A stretch of 64,000 nucleotides of DNA, taken from Eulemur rufifrons. Lineage: Eukaryota > Chordata > Mammalia > Primates > Lemuridae. Made by a program: the position numbers and the translations under genes. The DNA is taken from the NCBI RefSeq assembly GCF_041146395.1, contig NC_090984.1, positions 88,733,114-88,797,113 of the forward strand, given 5' to 3'. Positions within the stretch are counted from its first letter, which is position 1. Each line of letters begins with the position of its first letter. The notes beneath the pieces were generated by a model that made no database searches, was not told the DNA's origin, and was given only the letters and a program-made list of their open reading frames with translations. Shown piece by piece: positions 1 to 13,300 of the stretch.

Positions 1-3000
1 TTCAAGTGTATTTTCTTTTTGGTGCAAAACCTTGAGATGAGAATTTTTACAGCATAATATATTTTCTAAATGAGGATAATTTGAGCCATTTTATCAAATT
101 TACTGAATGTTGAGAGAAAGAAAATCCAAAGATGTGGACATTCTAATTGGGTTATGTGGGGCAGAATGAAGGACACGGGATGCCTGTCATCTCATGATCA
201 ATGGAAACCTCAAAGATGTATGCATTTCACCTCAGTCATGACAATGCATTATATGATTCACCTGAACTCTCTTTTCTGCTCCCAAGTGAATACTGGGAAC
301 CTTTTTTTTTTTTCATAGTGTCCCCCTTTTTCCTCCCTCCAGAGTTAGGAAATGCTTGTCAATTTCATGTAGTAGGTACCCTACACAAAGTAAGATTCTG
401 AAAAAAATCTCAGCAACGTCAGATCAGTATAATGTAGGTAAATACTAAAGAATGACTCTTAGGGGAAATGTACATACATACTCCATACACACATATAGGT
501 ACATATACATACTTGTATACATACATATATACTTGTGCACTTATACACACATAAACTATGGTCAATTTGAGAAATATTGTATCATTAAAATCAGAACAGA
601 TACTTATAGTGTCTGCTTTGTATATGAGGTACTTCAAAGGATGCAAATATATTAAACTTTTGCATAGGCCCACAAGGTAACTTATGGTATAAACACAGAG
701 AGGAGAAAAATTTGTAAATAACCATAATATGGACTAAAAGATGATAATCAGTGTTAAGTATTCATTACATTCCTGGTGCTGAGTATGATATACACAGTTC
801 CAATCTCTTCTACTCTAAGATTTAGTTCTCAAGGAGCTGTTATACTTCTTTTTTTTATTTAATGCTCACCCCCAACTCTATGAGGTACATATTATTCCTA
901 TTTTATAGGTAATAAAAATATGGCTTAGTGTGTATTTAGTGACTTACAAAGTAGCATAATCCTCAGTTTTACTTTGCTTTTACTCCATAGTTTTTTTTCA
1001 TTATGAATGTCAGATTTTGTATAGGATTTTCTTTTAACTCCAGTTTTAAGAACAAGACCACTCCTATTCAGAATTTTTTTTCAGTGCAAATATCAAAGGT
1101 GTGCAGAGCTGATTATGTAGGCTTATGTGCCACATGAGATAGAATTTAATAGCATGCATTTATTCCCCTAACATTCCAAAAGTTCATTTGAAAGTCAATT
1201 CCTTGACTCCCAGGACCTCTTTTTCTCATTGAAACTACATTATACATGATTCCAGGGCAGCCACAAAAAATTTATTTTAATACATAATGTAGCACATTGC
1301 ATACTAGTACTATTTCAGATACAATTAAGTAATATTCATCTCAGTTTTATGAGAAGTTTTTATCCTGAGATGCTATAAATTCATTTCTCCCTATCCATGC
1401 AGTTGAATAGAAGGGAAATTAACTAAAGGTACTACATTTACCTAAAGGAAGTCATGTCTCTGTAGCCACAAATTAACAGCTCACTGTCTCTTCCTTCCTC
1501 CTGGGCTTTGCCTAAGGACAGCCCTTCTTTCGGGATCCTATTATCAGCATTTTGTGTAATTTTTCAAAGCCTCTCTGTTCCAGAGTCCAACTTCCTTGCT
1601 AATATGTAATATATAAGACATTTTGGGGGTTCCATTTAGAGCATCCAGTGATATCTTCTGATTTTTTATAAATGGTCAAAGACTTTTCCTTTTCTATTCT
1701 TTTTATATTTTTCATTATTCTGTACATCTAATTTCCCCATTGAAAATTAGATGATTTAGGATATTTATTTCAATAATTTTGGTCCTTAACCATGGCACAC
1801 GAAGGCAGAAGAGAAAATTGCAAATAGTGGTTTTCTTAGGACTAAAGTGTAGGTTCTATAACTAGGCTCCATGGTAAGAGTTAGTCAAATACAGGGTTTT
1901 ATATAAATACAGTATATGGATTTTTCTGGAGAGAAATCCCTACCTTTTATCAGATTTACAAAGATATGTCAACCTCACAAAGATTAAGAACCATTCACGT
2001 AAGAGTTATCATTATCTATGAAGTGGTGAGTCATTGTTTGTTTCATTGTGGCACCCTATCTGTAGCAATGTATCAGCACTGCTTCCTGAAAATGCAAGTC
2101 CCAACTTTCTATTTCAAGCCCTAAGCCCTATACCAAAAATCATCTGGAAAAATCAGACTTCCTGTTAGGTGGAGCCATGTATAGATGATTCTAGAGTATT
2201 TGACCCAATCCGATTAGAAGTATCTTATGTTATTTCCTTCTTATTTTTGAGTAAATTAATTTAAGGTTTCAAAAAAAAATGCTAACTAACTTTGAAATAG
2301 GCCTGGAAGAATCGTTATTTCTAACATGCCGCATTCAATGAAACTCATAAGCTTTGAGATTTTATTTATAATGTGTCGATTAAAGGACCTTTAAAGAAGT
2401 GGAATCTTTAGGGTAACAATTAACCAAACTTTTGCTTGGCAGTCTTCATCCCGCCTCTGGAAAGATAAGATACATTACTTAGCTATTAACTGTTACACTT
2501 ACTGCTTCTGCTGGTTACAGGTGGGAGCTCTTGCCCACCTGTTTTCTAGCTCAGCTGAAAGCGGAGCAAAAGGGGAATAGTGGACTTGAGCATCAGCTTG
2601 AAAGATAAAATTGTATTATTGTAGCTTCCAAGGATGGAGCTGATGAATATGTGTCAGGTACGGACAAAATGCTTTACATTCATTGTCACATTTAATCCTC
2701 ACAATAATTATCCAATTGTTAACCCCCTTTACTCAGTCTCTCAGATGGAAACTAAGCCCCAAGCCACACAGGCCAGGAAATGGCCATTGCCTGAATCCAT
2801 AGCTTTCTACACTAGAGGTCAGAAGTCTTAATTTCCTGACAGTGGGAACTTAAAATGTAGAATGAGTTGCCAGAGAACTTCATCAAAGTTTCATCTTTGA
2901 AGGCCAGTGAGAGCAGGATCTAAATTTAACTAGTGACTTTCTCTTTAAGAGAAAAAAATAGGTTAAGATGACCTCATGGAGTTCATTTCACTGTGGTCTT

Positions 3001-4188
3001 TTCTGCCCTTGAAAGGAAACTGTTTTACAGGAAGAGTCCTAAGGAGCTTCGGAGTAGAAAAATTGACAGTTATTATAGGGACAAAAGAAAACTAGGATAT
3101 CAGAGGGACAGAAAGTTTTCTTGTAGTTATCGATGTATTTTTTTGAATGCCATTCTAGAAAAGCAACCCCTCCTTGTATGGGCAGAGCAAGGGGAAGACA
3201 CATTCTGTTTCCCACTAGGAGAATTATGTGAAACAGCCTATCTGTGTGAAATTGACCTTGGCAGTGCTGCCGAGACCAATGAGACCTTGAGGAATCTGCC
3301 GAGCAAATGCTGGTTGTGCAAGCTGTTGGCCCAAAGCTGGGTTGTGTTTGCACACTGAAGTTTTATTCATTCCAGCATTGCAAAAATATGCAACCAAAGC
3401 TGTAACTTTCTCATAATGTGTCAATTACCTCTTCCTCTTTCCGTTTTCCACTCCAAGTCTTTTCTAAAGACTGTTTCCAGAAGAGGCCGTTGACCTTGTA
3501 TGCTTGAACAGCCCTGAGGCAGTTGGGACAGGGCCACCAGTGACCACACACATGAACTTTTGGTTGTCTCTTCATCGCACATTCTGGGTTTTTTTCCTCC
3601 TACCTACCCATAGCACCTACAGGTGTTGTTTGGACCCTGCAGGGGTACTAAGGGTTAATATTACTGACTGCGGTTGTTCAGCTTGTTCTTAATCCTTTCT
3701 TATGACACAAAAAGACAGGAGATTATTTCTACCAAAGTGACATACTTTTCTTGTAGTACATAACAATGGAAATAGTTTCCTCAAGTTGATGGAATTATTG
3801 ATATTCTACTTCAAGTAAAAATCGTCACATTGAGTAAATGGAACCAGTGGTCATCTCTCAAAGAACATTTGTTCCTTTCCCAGCTTGAGTCTTCCCGGGG
3901 TGTTTTAAACCCTATGCTTTTCTGAATATGATTTGCCACCATTGAAAACTGTGTACCACAAATGTCATCTTCCTCAACCCTGAATGCTTCGTACTGTGCT
4001 CTTACTTGTATCTTCTGCCAGACTTTCTCATCTTTATCAACTCTTGTTGATGATCTTAGGGGCATAAGTCATCTCTTACCCTGTATCACTGATTTCCTTG
4101 ACTGCTCTGACTTGCCCTCATTTGTTGCTGTGATTTCTGAACTGCATGTATCTGATTTGCCTTTTCCATGCCTCTGCCATGGCTGTAG
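1..4188 (+). other. DAAM1: DAAM1 intron, 3' part (upstream of the microexon)
   Basis: I find no coding exon here. The exon that should precede the microexon, ending ...AYQRQQ in DAAM1, is not seen, so this is the end of an intron that begins outside the window. It holds an ACAT/TA-rich patch (about 470-555), two weak antisense MIR-like stretches (about 780-960 and 2655-2830) and otherwise A/T-rich unassigned sequence. The last 50 bases carry TGCATG and three TGC motifs before the microexon acceptor. Confidence 0.8.
4143..4188 (+). promoter_or_regulatory. Candidate splicing control region upstream of the microexon
   Basis: It contains TGCATG at 4143-4148 (RBFOX-type motif, 40 nt before the exon) and TGC at 4158, 4169 and 4175 inside the interrupted pyrimidine tract before the ctgtag acceptor. 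TGC motifs close to the 3' splice site are typical of SRRM4-dependent neural microexons. Function is inferred from motif content. Confidence 0.55.
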
Positions 4189-4218
4189 GATTTCTTTGTG
4201 AGCAATAACTCCAAGCAG
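4189..4218 (+). CDS. DAAM1: DAAM1 30-nt microexon (FH2 lasso/linker), [10 protein letters not shown]
   Basis: The 30 bases between a ctgtag acceptor and a strong gtaagt donor read in frame as [10 protein letters not shown]. They join directly to the next exon (KEADAIDD), matching my memory of the longer DAAM1 isoform (DFFV, two or three polar residues, SKQ). It begins and ends in phase 0, so inclusion or skipping adds or removes exactly ten residues. The position is in the N-terminal lasso/linker region of FH2, before the knob helix that carries Ile698. The exon is far too short for ordinary ORF detection and I found it by searching for the peptide. A neural microexon in DAAM1 has been described; its identity with this one is inferred. 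Confidence 0.92.
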
Positions 4219-4295
4219 GTAAGTGAGCTACTACCTAAACCTTGCTTAATATAACTCCTTGGCTCACTGTAAGCTTGAAATTTCTTGGTTATCCA

Positions 4296-4326
<31 letters not shown>

Positions 4327-7300
4327 AGATAGTATAATGCAATGCCTAGGTAATTCCACATTGGATTTCAACTCTTAACTGAGAATCTAGAGATATGCCT
4401 AAAATTTCAGCACAGCAAGAGACAGGTGACATTTGATCACATGGTGCCTCATATTATAAATCTCATATTGCCTTTGTTTCCTAAACTGTTACACAGTTTC
4501 AGAGCTCTTTGGTTTCCTTACATTTTTAAAATGCCATAATATACTTTTTAATTGATCTTGACTGCTAATAAAATCAAACTTGCTGTTTATCAGATTAGTC
4601 TGTGTTTTCACCTTGAACTTTTTATTATTAATTCCTCTGATACCCAGCTTACTCAAACAGTATTTTATATATGATTGTTTAATGGCTGTCCCAGCATAAA
4701 TTATAACTGGCCATCAATGCTTGTGGATTTCTGTGTAGCAACACAATATGCAAATAGTGTTTTATTGTTAATTCAGATAAACAAACTAATGCCTTGGAGT
4801 GCCCCCTCCTCACTGTCCATCAGGCTCCAGGGTAATGAAAGGTACCGTCTGGACTTGGGAGCTTCCTATTGCACACGAAGACGTTTGGGAGCTTTTATTG
4901 TTTAGCTTTTTTGAGTGCTCGGGATGCAAATGGTTCTAGGGTGAATGAGCCCTGCAAATGGCTAGACCTGCCATGGCAAGCCTCAGCTGAGCTTGATTCA
5001 TAGTGACAGGTCTTCTCTCTACAATCCATAGGAATTTGGGGGACAAAAGGAGGGCACCACTCACTGATAATTATGCACGCTTACTATCTTCAACTTAGAA
5101 GCACTTTGTTCTTTCAAATAATGCTTTTTCAAACGTGGGTGGTCAGCTTTTCTTACTGTTTCCCATTGCCAACTAGATTGTAGCCTTTGTTTCAGTTCCA
5201 CCACCTCCCTGCACTCCCCACCTCCCCATCTCAGCTTCGCCTGTGTGTGTATGTGTAGAGTGTGTATATATGTGTGTGTGTGTGAACAGAGAATGTAAAG
5301 GAAAAGTGTATGTATGAAGTCTGAATGTCACTGCTGGACTTTGATGGATGTCTCTCGTGCTCTTTACAGAAAGAAGCAGATGCCATTGATGACACACTGA
5401 GTTCCAAACTTAAAGTCAAAGAGCTTTCGGTGATTGATGGTCGGAGAGCTCAGAATTGCAACATCCTTCTCTCGAGGTATTGTAGATGTTGAATAAACAT
5501 TTCTAGTAGGACCAGTGTTTCTAGTATGTGGCTCAAAACCACATGTTTGTAATTTTGTTTTAATTGTACCCTGCTGAGGTACAGTTCTTTGGATTCCCTT
5601 CTGTTAAAATGAGAACTCTTGGTGCTGACTTTTCCTAGTGGAATATATCAGAGCTTGATGCATACTTTCTTAGAGTTTAATTTCCACAGACAGAACATCC
5701 TAAGTCAATCTCTTCTTCCCAGAAGGCCTATAAAGTGAACTTGACTTTTATTTACAGTTCTTGGCCTTCGAGATATGCTGGTTGTTGAGTAGCATTGTCA
5801 CAGAATCAGGACCAAGATGAAAACTCTTTGTTTTACTTTGCTTTCTAATGTCACCTTTTTATATTTTAAGATTCTATGATTTCATGATCTTTTTGAGCAT
5901 TTTTATGGCTAAAAGGACATGTAAATCTCAAATCTCAGTGAAATGCTAATTTATTCAGTTTAGCCCTATTCAGAAATCTTTCTCATAATTAGTGAACTAT
6001 CACAGCCTTGGAACTTGAAAAGAAAAAAGGAAACCTGGGAGCCTGGAATCTGATTGCAGCTTCAGGCAGTATTGTCAGGTCATTCTAGCCATTTTAAATC
6101 TTTTCTGTATCTAGTTTCTTCTTTTTTCTAAAAGGTTTTTTCACATTAGGCAAAGACACCTAATGCTTATGAGGTGAATGAAGATGTAAAGAATCTTGAA
6201 TGTTGGGGCTTTAAAGATAAGTTGCATTCTTGAAGGAGTGTCACATCTGCATTGGTGCCGGTATACGGTGACTTCTCTTTCAGGGAGAGTGAAGAGGGAG
6301 AGTAGTAGTCCTTATTATTTAGTTGGTCTTAGAACGAATTTCTTTTAACACAGAGCTGCTGCTTCGTTTTCGTTGTAGAATCTGATTTTTAGCCAGATAT
6401 ATATTACTTTAGGGAGCAAATGTTTCTATTAGTGAAAGAGAAATTGAACCTTGGTGAAATCCCTGAATTTCAATGCAACTTGTAAGGTAATATGAACCAT
6501 CCTGTTAGCATTTCATTTCTGCCTCTGGCTAAAAGCTATGTAAATGGCCAAACCCTGTATTTATTCTGACTTTTGCTCCATGAACCACGCTCAGGTTAGA
6601 TAAAATATCTATCTGCCTTAGGAAGATACCATTGAAAATAATTTCAAGGTCTACTTATTTTTCTTCTACAGTAGTCCCCCTTATCTGTGGTTTTGCTTTC
6701 CAAGGTTTCAGTTACCTATGGTATAGTACAATAGGATATTTTGAGAGAGAGAGACCCTGTATTCACATAACTTCTATTATAGTATATTGTTACAATTGCT
6801 CTGTTTTTTTACTATTGTTGTTAATCTCTCACTGTGCCTAATTTATAAATTAAACTTTGTCATAGGTATGTATAATATGTATAGGAAAAAACATGGTACT
6901 GTATAAATAGGGTACAGTACTATCCACAGTTTCAAGCATCCACTGGGGGTCTTGGAATGTACCCCCCAGACAAGGGGGGGACTACTGTACAGTGTATACA
7001 ATGTGTTTTGTTACCTTTTTACAAATAATATTCTTAATACCAAAGTTAAATGAAGATTTGCGGAAAGTTGTGGATTTTCTTTAAATCTTAGATTTTCTCC
7101 CTATATTTTCTGTTCGTGCAGTCCAAATGAACACTTTAAAACACCTTGACAAACGGAGCTATCGTTCTGAATTTCTGTAGTGTCGAAATGCTTATTGGGT
7201 AAAAACCGTGACCTAGTTCCTCATAGACAGATTGTTTAGTACTAAATGCCAACCGGGGTAATTACACTAGTTGTAGATAAGGTTACAACTCTTTCTGGCA

Positions 7301-10300
7301 AATTTCCCATCCCGTTATTGAATTATTACATATTTGTGGGATGTAATTCCCTGTTTCCTCAAAAGTGTCAGAGCCTAAGGTGACTTAGAACTTTAATGTG
7401 TCTAAACTCTCTTTAGAAGACAGTTTTAAGAACTGGCCTCATACCTGTTAGATTATCTATTAAAATCCAACTTAATGAATAAATGTTATTATACAGTGAG
7501 CACAAAGAAAAAGTGTGTTGTGTGTAACAAAGTGATTTTGAGTCCCAGTTGACCTTTTGGTATTTGGCCTTATTGATCAGGTTCTAAAACCTTCTCTTCC
7601 ACAGAGGATTCAGTACCACATCCTTTTCTGCTCAGTGATAAGTTTTATTCTTTCTTCAGGAATATGCAGACTGACATTTTAAATGGGTTATAGTAAAAGT
7701 GCAAGAAATTAAGCAGATTTAATTTCAATTTGTATTTTATTCAGTTTTTTAACCAGTTAGCAGTTTACCTTTCATTCTCCCTTTTTCACTGCCAATTCAT
7801 TACTATGCACAAAAGGAGCTAGGGGCTTAAAGGAGGGGAAAGATATATGAAAGTGTGTTTGATACTTTTTTCTTAGACAGTCACCACTTTAGAGCATTAA
7901 TTTGCCTGGCACTGGGCTGAGTGCCATAGGACATACTAAAACTTAATAGCTAGGCATGGTGGCACAATCCTATAATCCCAGCACTTTGAGAGGCTGAGGC
8001 AGGAGTATTGCTTGAGCCCAGGAGTTCAAGACCAGCCTGGGCAACGTTGCAAGACCTCATCTCAAAAAAAATAAAATAAAATAAAATAACAAAACTTAAG
8101 ATGGTGTTGCTGGTATTGAAAGATCATGGCTATTAGAGAAGAAAAATGGCACACGTGTGAAGACTTGTGACCAATACAGGGCTTACACTGGTCTGGCTGG
8201 AAGGACACAGGGAGCTCAGCCATGTGAGAGAGGGGTACCACCAGGGTTTACCAGAGAAAGTGGGCCTCAAAGTGCAAGAACTGTCACATGAATTACATGG
8301 ACAGAGGGGATGGGGAAGTTAGTTTCAAGGATGCAGCAGCAGCAGCAGCAAAGACACAAGAGGGGTCTAAGCATAGCTGATAAAGAGAGCCCTGTGATCA
8401 CAGCAGGGAATTACTGATTAGGTTGAATGAAGCCAGGCAGGAGAGCCTGAGATTCACTCATACTAGTTATATTGTGTTGGTTGTGCCTTTATAAGGGCAG
8501 CCCAGGGTCAAGTCATAACCTCCTCATCTATAAAATGGAGATCATGAAAGTAGTAGCCTTGCAGTGGGCTTGTAAGAATTTGTCTTCGTATGTGTAAAGC
8601 CCCTGGCAGGGTGCCTGCATGTGCTAGCTGTTCGGTTAATGCCTGTTTATATATCCATGGGATCAGGAATCTGGGCAATTTGTTAAGGAGGAGAACAGTG
8701 TGTGGCTTTTTTAAATAAGGTTTTGAGTTTGGTCTCCCAGGGGTTTGCAGGACAGGTTGGAAGGGGTAGAAAGCTGGACTCCTAGCCATCAGATAGGAGT
8801 GTCTTTCTATTGTCCAGGTGAGACCCAATGAGAGACAGCTTTGAAAGAGATGAAGAAACCTTTGGTAGTACTTGAAGACTGATTTTGTGCTTGGGGACAA
8901 CGAATAGGAATGTTTCAAAGATGACGTCAGGATTTCCTACCTTTCCATACTTACTGTCTTTCTTCTTTTCTGCTTGTTTCATTCCCAAAGGTTGGCAAAC
9001 CTCTCTATTACTTATCTTGCTGACGAGGGATTTATTTACCAGCAATGTTGTCATTACACCATGATGAAAGTAGTCCACCATGATGAAAGCCTATGGTGTA
9101 TTCCATGGGCTGTATTATAATGAGCGCTTGTGTCCACAGTACTGGTTATGCCTTAAAGCTCTCCCTCACATTATTCAAATGTTAGGAGGCCCTTTGGTCG
9201 GGGGCACCTGCCACAGCTTTGTGTGGAGCCAACCAGGCAGTTGGAAAGAGGCAACACAGGAGACGCAGCTCACCTCATGCCTGAGTGAGTGGGGTGTTCA
9301 CAGCGTGAGGCCTGGAAGGTGTGAGTTTGAATGGGGAGCTCCAGGGCACCAGGGACTGTGCCTCTCACAAATTTCAGAAGAGTACAGAATGGACATTATG
9401 TACCTTAGAATGAGAATTCATTCCTTAAGCCCTCAGCAGAGTAAGCAACTTTTCTACACATGTATATGGATGATGTAGCAATTTAAAATTCATTGCTTTA
9501 TTTCCTAAAACAGACCCTCTTCCCTCCAAAAAAAGAAGAGAAAAAGAAACTTGGAAACAGATTTATATTGCAAAATGAACCCACCTAAGACACAGTTTTA
9601 TGAAGTGTTCTACCATTCTTTTTTTTCCAGATGCTCACTTAACATGGCAGCCTGGGTGTAGTAAACCACAAAAAGCTACTTTAAAGTGGGGGGATTTGGC
9701 TTAAATCCACTGAAGCAGAGCTAAGGCTGATCTAGCCATCCATCCCTAACTTATTTTAATTACATCTGGATGTTCCAATTCTCTTGGCAAATTGTTGAAA
9801 TATTTGAGTAGAGCAAGGTAGAGTTAAATACTGTTTTAAGATGGCTGGTTTGCTTCCTGCCTTGTAAAGAAAGTTGGAGTGGATGTCTCAAAAGTTGCCA
9901 CCCTCCAGCACGCCAGAACACTGCCAAGCTTTAAAAGCAATTAAAAGGCTAGAATTGGTAGAGTCCTTAAATTACAGAGATTAGAGACTCATTCTGTGGA
10001 TGACAGATGATACTAAGAACTCTGCAACCTATAGAACTGTCCCCGAGGGCGGGTACCCTTCTCCTCTTTCCCCCAAGGTAGGGTTTCTTTGTCTGATCCA
10101 GCAGGCCACGTGCATGGCTTTACGTTGACAGGTAGATTTTCTTAAGTACTATCCATTAAAGTCTCAAGTCTCTTTGTGGGCCACATTAAGAGAAACCAAA
10201 ATTGTTGTGAATTAGAGCTAGTGTTTAGTCCAGACAGCCTCTGGGGGTTGAAAAGCATAAATATATACAATTTCAAAAGCAAGAAGTTCTGCAGTCCATA

Positions 10301-13300
10301 TGGGGAGCTAATGAAATGCAAATCTGATACTTCAAGTGTTGTTCTCACTCTGATTTTCAACTCCTTTTCTTTTAAATGCAAAACAGAAGGACTCAGTAGA
10401 ACTATGCCATAAAATGGTTTCTTCAGCTCGGTGTGAAAAGGACACAGAACTAATTTATTTTTTTTCTTATAAGCGGAGCTCTTTTCGTGATAACTCTAGA
10501 TGTTTCCACAGCCAGTTGGTTTTCATTAGTGGCAGTTTCAGCCATCCTGCTTGTTACCGTTCCTTGGCTTTGCACGGCCGCTCAATGGTGTTTGCTCTTA
10601 AATTGACTCGAACCTTTCAGTGTCCTGGAATCTTGGGCTACCTATGGCCTGTGCAGTTGAGACCTTGATACTGTGATACAGTTTTCTCCCTATTGTATAC
10701 TTTATCCATGCCAACTTAGCTAAACTGTTCTAAAGTGTGGGGATTTCCTATCATGATGTTATGGTGAACAAACGTGTTTATGATTGTCAGGCAGTGATTG
10801 TCCCAAGAATGACTAAAACCATCTGGAAAAGTCTGCCAGGACCAAGGTTGCAATATACTGCACAGGGGTTATGATGGTACCACGACACAGACGAGGTGAT
10901 AGAACAGGTCTTATTTGTTAACACGGACAATCTGGCACTTTGCCCAGAATGCTATATTTGGATTTGAGGACATGAAATAGAAGACAATGCTATTTGTACG
11001 ACAGGATTCCCAAATTTGTTCCTTCTCTTTCTTACTGGCACATGAAACATCATTCAGTTCAAATAGCAGTGTGGATGGTTTTAACAAAATCATGTCCAAA
11101 ATCTGGAGACAAGGACAAGCCAGAGGCGTGCACAGTGGGGTGTGGCTCATCCAGCTTTCCTGGGAGGTCCTGTCCTCTTTCTGCTGCCTTCTCGTCCACA
11201 CTTCCACCCAGTCAGCCCTCACAGCTGTCTGTGAGACTGTGGGTGAGCATGTGCCTTACATACCTTTATGTCTTAAGTGTTTCAGTTGATCACCTGATTC
11301 TCCCAAAGATTATAATCCCCTTTAAAATAAGGACCACATCTTCTAATTCCTTTTTAATACTCCCAGGCTTGGTGGGGGGTCATATACAGAAAGGAAACCC
11401 GGATGAAATAATGGGTATGAGAGTGCTTTGGGAAGTGTTCACAGTAACCCTATTAAGCACTGTTTAGTTATCTCTTAGCTAGGTGTGAATATTAAGGTTA
11501 TGAAAGGACTGCTACTTTTTCTTCTGGTATATAAAGGCTGCCCTGTAGGGTATACATAGTTTATTGAGCCCTTTCTATGGGCAGGAGCTATTCTAAGCAC
11601 TTTCGGTGCATTAATTTACTTAATCCTCACGCGTGCACAAACACAAAAAAAATCCATTTTGAGGGTTGTAGTTATTATTTTATTAACTATTTTACAGTTG
11701 AGGAAACTGAGTCTTAATAAAAAGCTTTTTACGGTCACACTGACCACAAAGTGTCAGAGCCAGGACTGGGGCCCAACCTGTCTGATACCAAAGCCCCTAC
11801 CTTTAAAAGTTGCATGTGCCATGTGTACATGTTGCTCTATATTTGTGTGTTTATGTCTTTATCTTCCAGTCCTAAATATGATTCTTCTTGAATAGCATAC
11901 ACTAAAAGAACAGATCAAATGATGTTAATATGTAACATTAGTGGTAGGTTGTAAGGAAGTAAGATTTTAAAAATAAATGTGAGTCTAATGCTTACAAATA
12001 GAACAAAGAAATGATTCTATTGTCACAGCTAATAATCTGATTAAGATTTTTTGTCCTGCTTAAAACTCTTGTTACACCTAATAAAAGCCCATTTTTACAA
12101 GTATGTTTTAATTTCATGGCTCATGTAATATTTTATAGTCAACACTTTGTTCTGACTTAAGACAAATTTCTAATTAAATTAGTAAATCATTTAAGTTATT
12201 GGTAGACAGAGAAACAAAAAAACAGATTTGTGTTTTAGCTTAAATCCTTCCCCATGAAATACTAACCAGATAAGCAATATTTATAAAAATAGTCTGGGAT
12301 TAGCAATCAAGTCTTGGGTTTGTGGCTGCTGGCTGCTGTTAGTTTGACCTTTGGCAGATCACTTGGCCATTCTGAGCCTCAGTTTTTCCATCTATTTAAA
12401 AAAAAAAATGACCATTACAGTTATTTTGAGAATCAAATAAAATAATATATGTGGAAAACCTCTCAACTGTGAAGTGCTTCTATTAATTGTTGTTCAACTT
12501 TTAAACAATAACATATGGTTTCTAACCTTCTCAAAATCCATTTTTTACCTTACAGCAAACTTTAAACATGCCTGACATTAAACAGGTCAGAAATTGAGTT
12601 CTGTCCTCTCACCTGCAATTCATGGACACTATATATAAAAGAAAACAGTTGTGTGTGAGTGTTTCCCCTACTTCTAATCTTCCAATCCCTTGCTTAAGGA
12701 AACTAAACCATAGAACATAGCAGCTTTGTTCTCTGTGTCAGCAGAGCATTACAAAGCCCTGAAAGAATGTTAAAGCAGTTTCAAAATCCTATTTTTACGT
12801 GCAGTATTGTCAAGAAATAAGCTTTCCCTGAGAGATTTTGAGAAAAACAGTACTTGAAAGTCAGCAGCTGAAGTAGCAAAATGAATTATCTCGTGATAAA
12901 TTTTAGTACTCAAACCAGTACTATTAACCGCCAAATAAAATATTCTTTCTCCAGGTTGAAATTATCCAATGATGAAATCAAACGGGCAATTCTTACAATG
13001 GATGAACAAGAAGATCTGCCGAAGGACATGTTGGAACAGGTGAGCTGCCAGACATGTCTCAGAGTGTAAGTGACAACTGACTTCAACGGGGAGTGGGATA
13101 TTGAGAAAACCCGGTTGTTGCTAGATAATTTCCTCATCTCTGAAGTGAGGAGGTTGAATCAAGCTTCCAAGCAGCTCTGTTGGGAGACTTTACGACTGTA
13201 TTCTCTCACTGTTCCCCAAAATGTTGAGTAAAAAGGCAGTTAATGAGTTTGTCAAATGCTTGAGACCCATAATGCTAGGTTTTGTCCTTTAAGCTACAAT

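Larger units (their letters stand above)
5477..12954 (+). other. DAAM1: DAAM1 intron, about 7.5 kb
   Basis: GT-AG intron. It contains the Tigger MITE (6669-6987), an Alu-related monomer (7947-8090), a short CAG run (about 8334-8350) and MIR pieces (about 8500-8660, 11560-11800, 12310-12490). The open frames inside it (for example 9080-9478 and 10994-11467) have no recognisable homology and I treat them as chance. Confidence 0.85.

Noticed and set aside
2993..3358. 121-codon open frame (+) upstream of the microexon
   Set aside because: It lies in the DAAM1 intron, has no recognisable domain, and overlaps open frames on the opposite strand. Consistent with chance.
4390..4431. Exon-like tract (aatttcag ... 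gagacag|gtgaca) after the microexon
   Set aside because: It has acceptor- and donor-like ends, but the sequence between them matches no DAAM1 peptide, and the microexon already joins in frame to 5370.
8334..8350. CAG triplet run
   Set aside because: Only about five units and intronic. Too short to suggest an expansion locus.
9080..9478. 132-codon open frame (+)
   Set aside because: Intronic, no homology that I recognise, no splice or promoter context.
10994..11467. 157-codon open frame (+)
   Set aside because: Intronic, overlaps another frame on the same strand and one on the opposite strand, no recognised motif.
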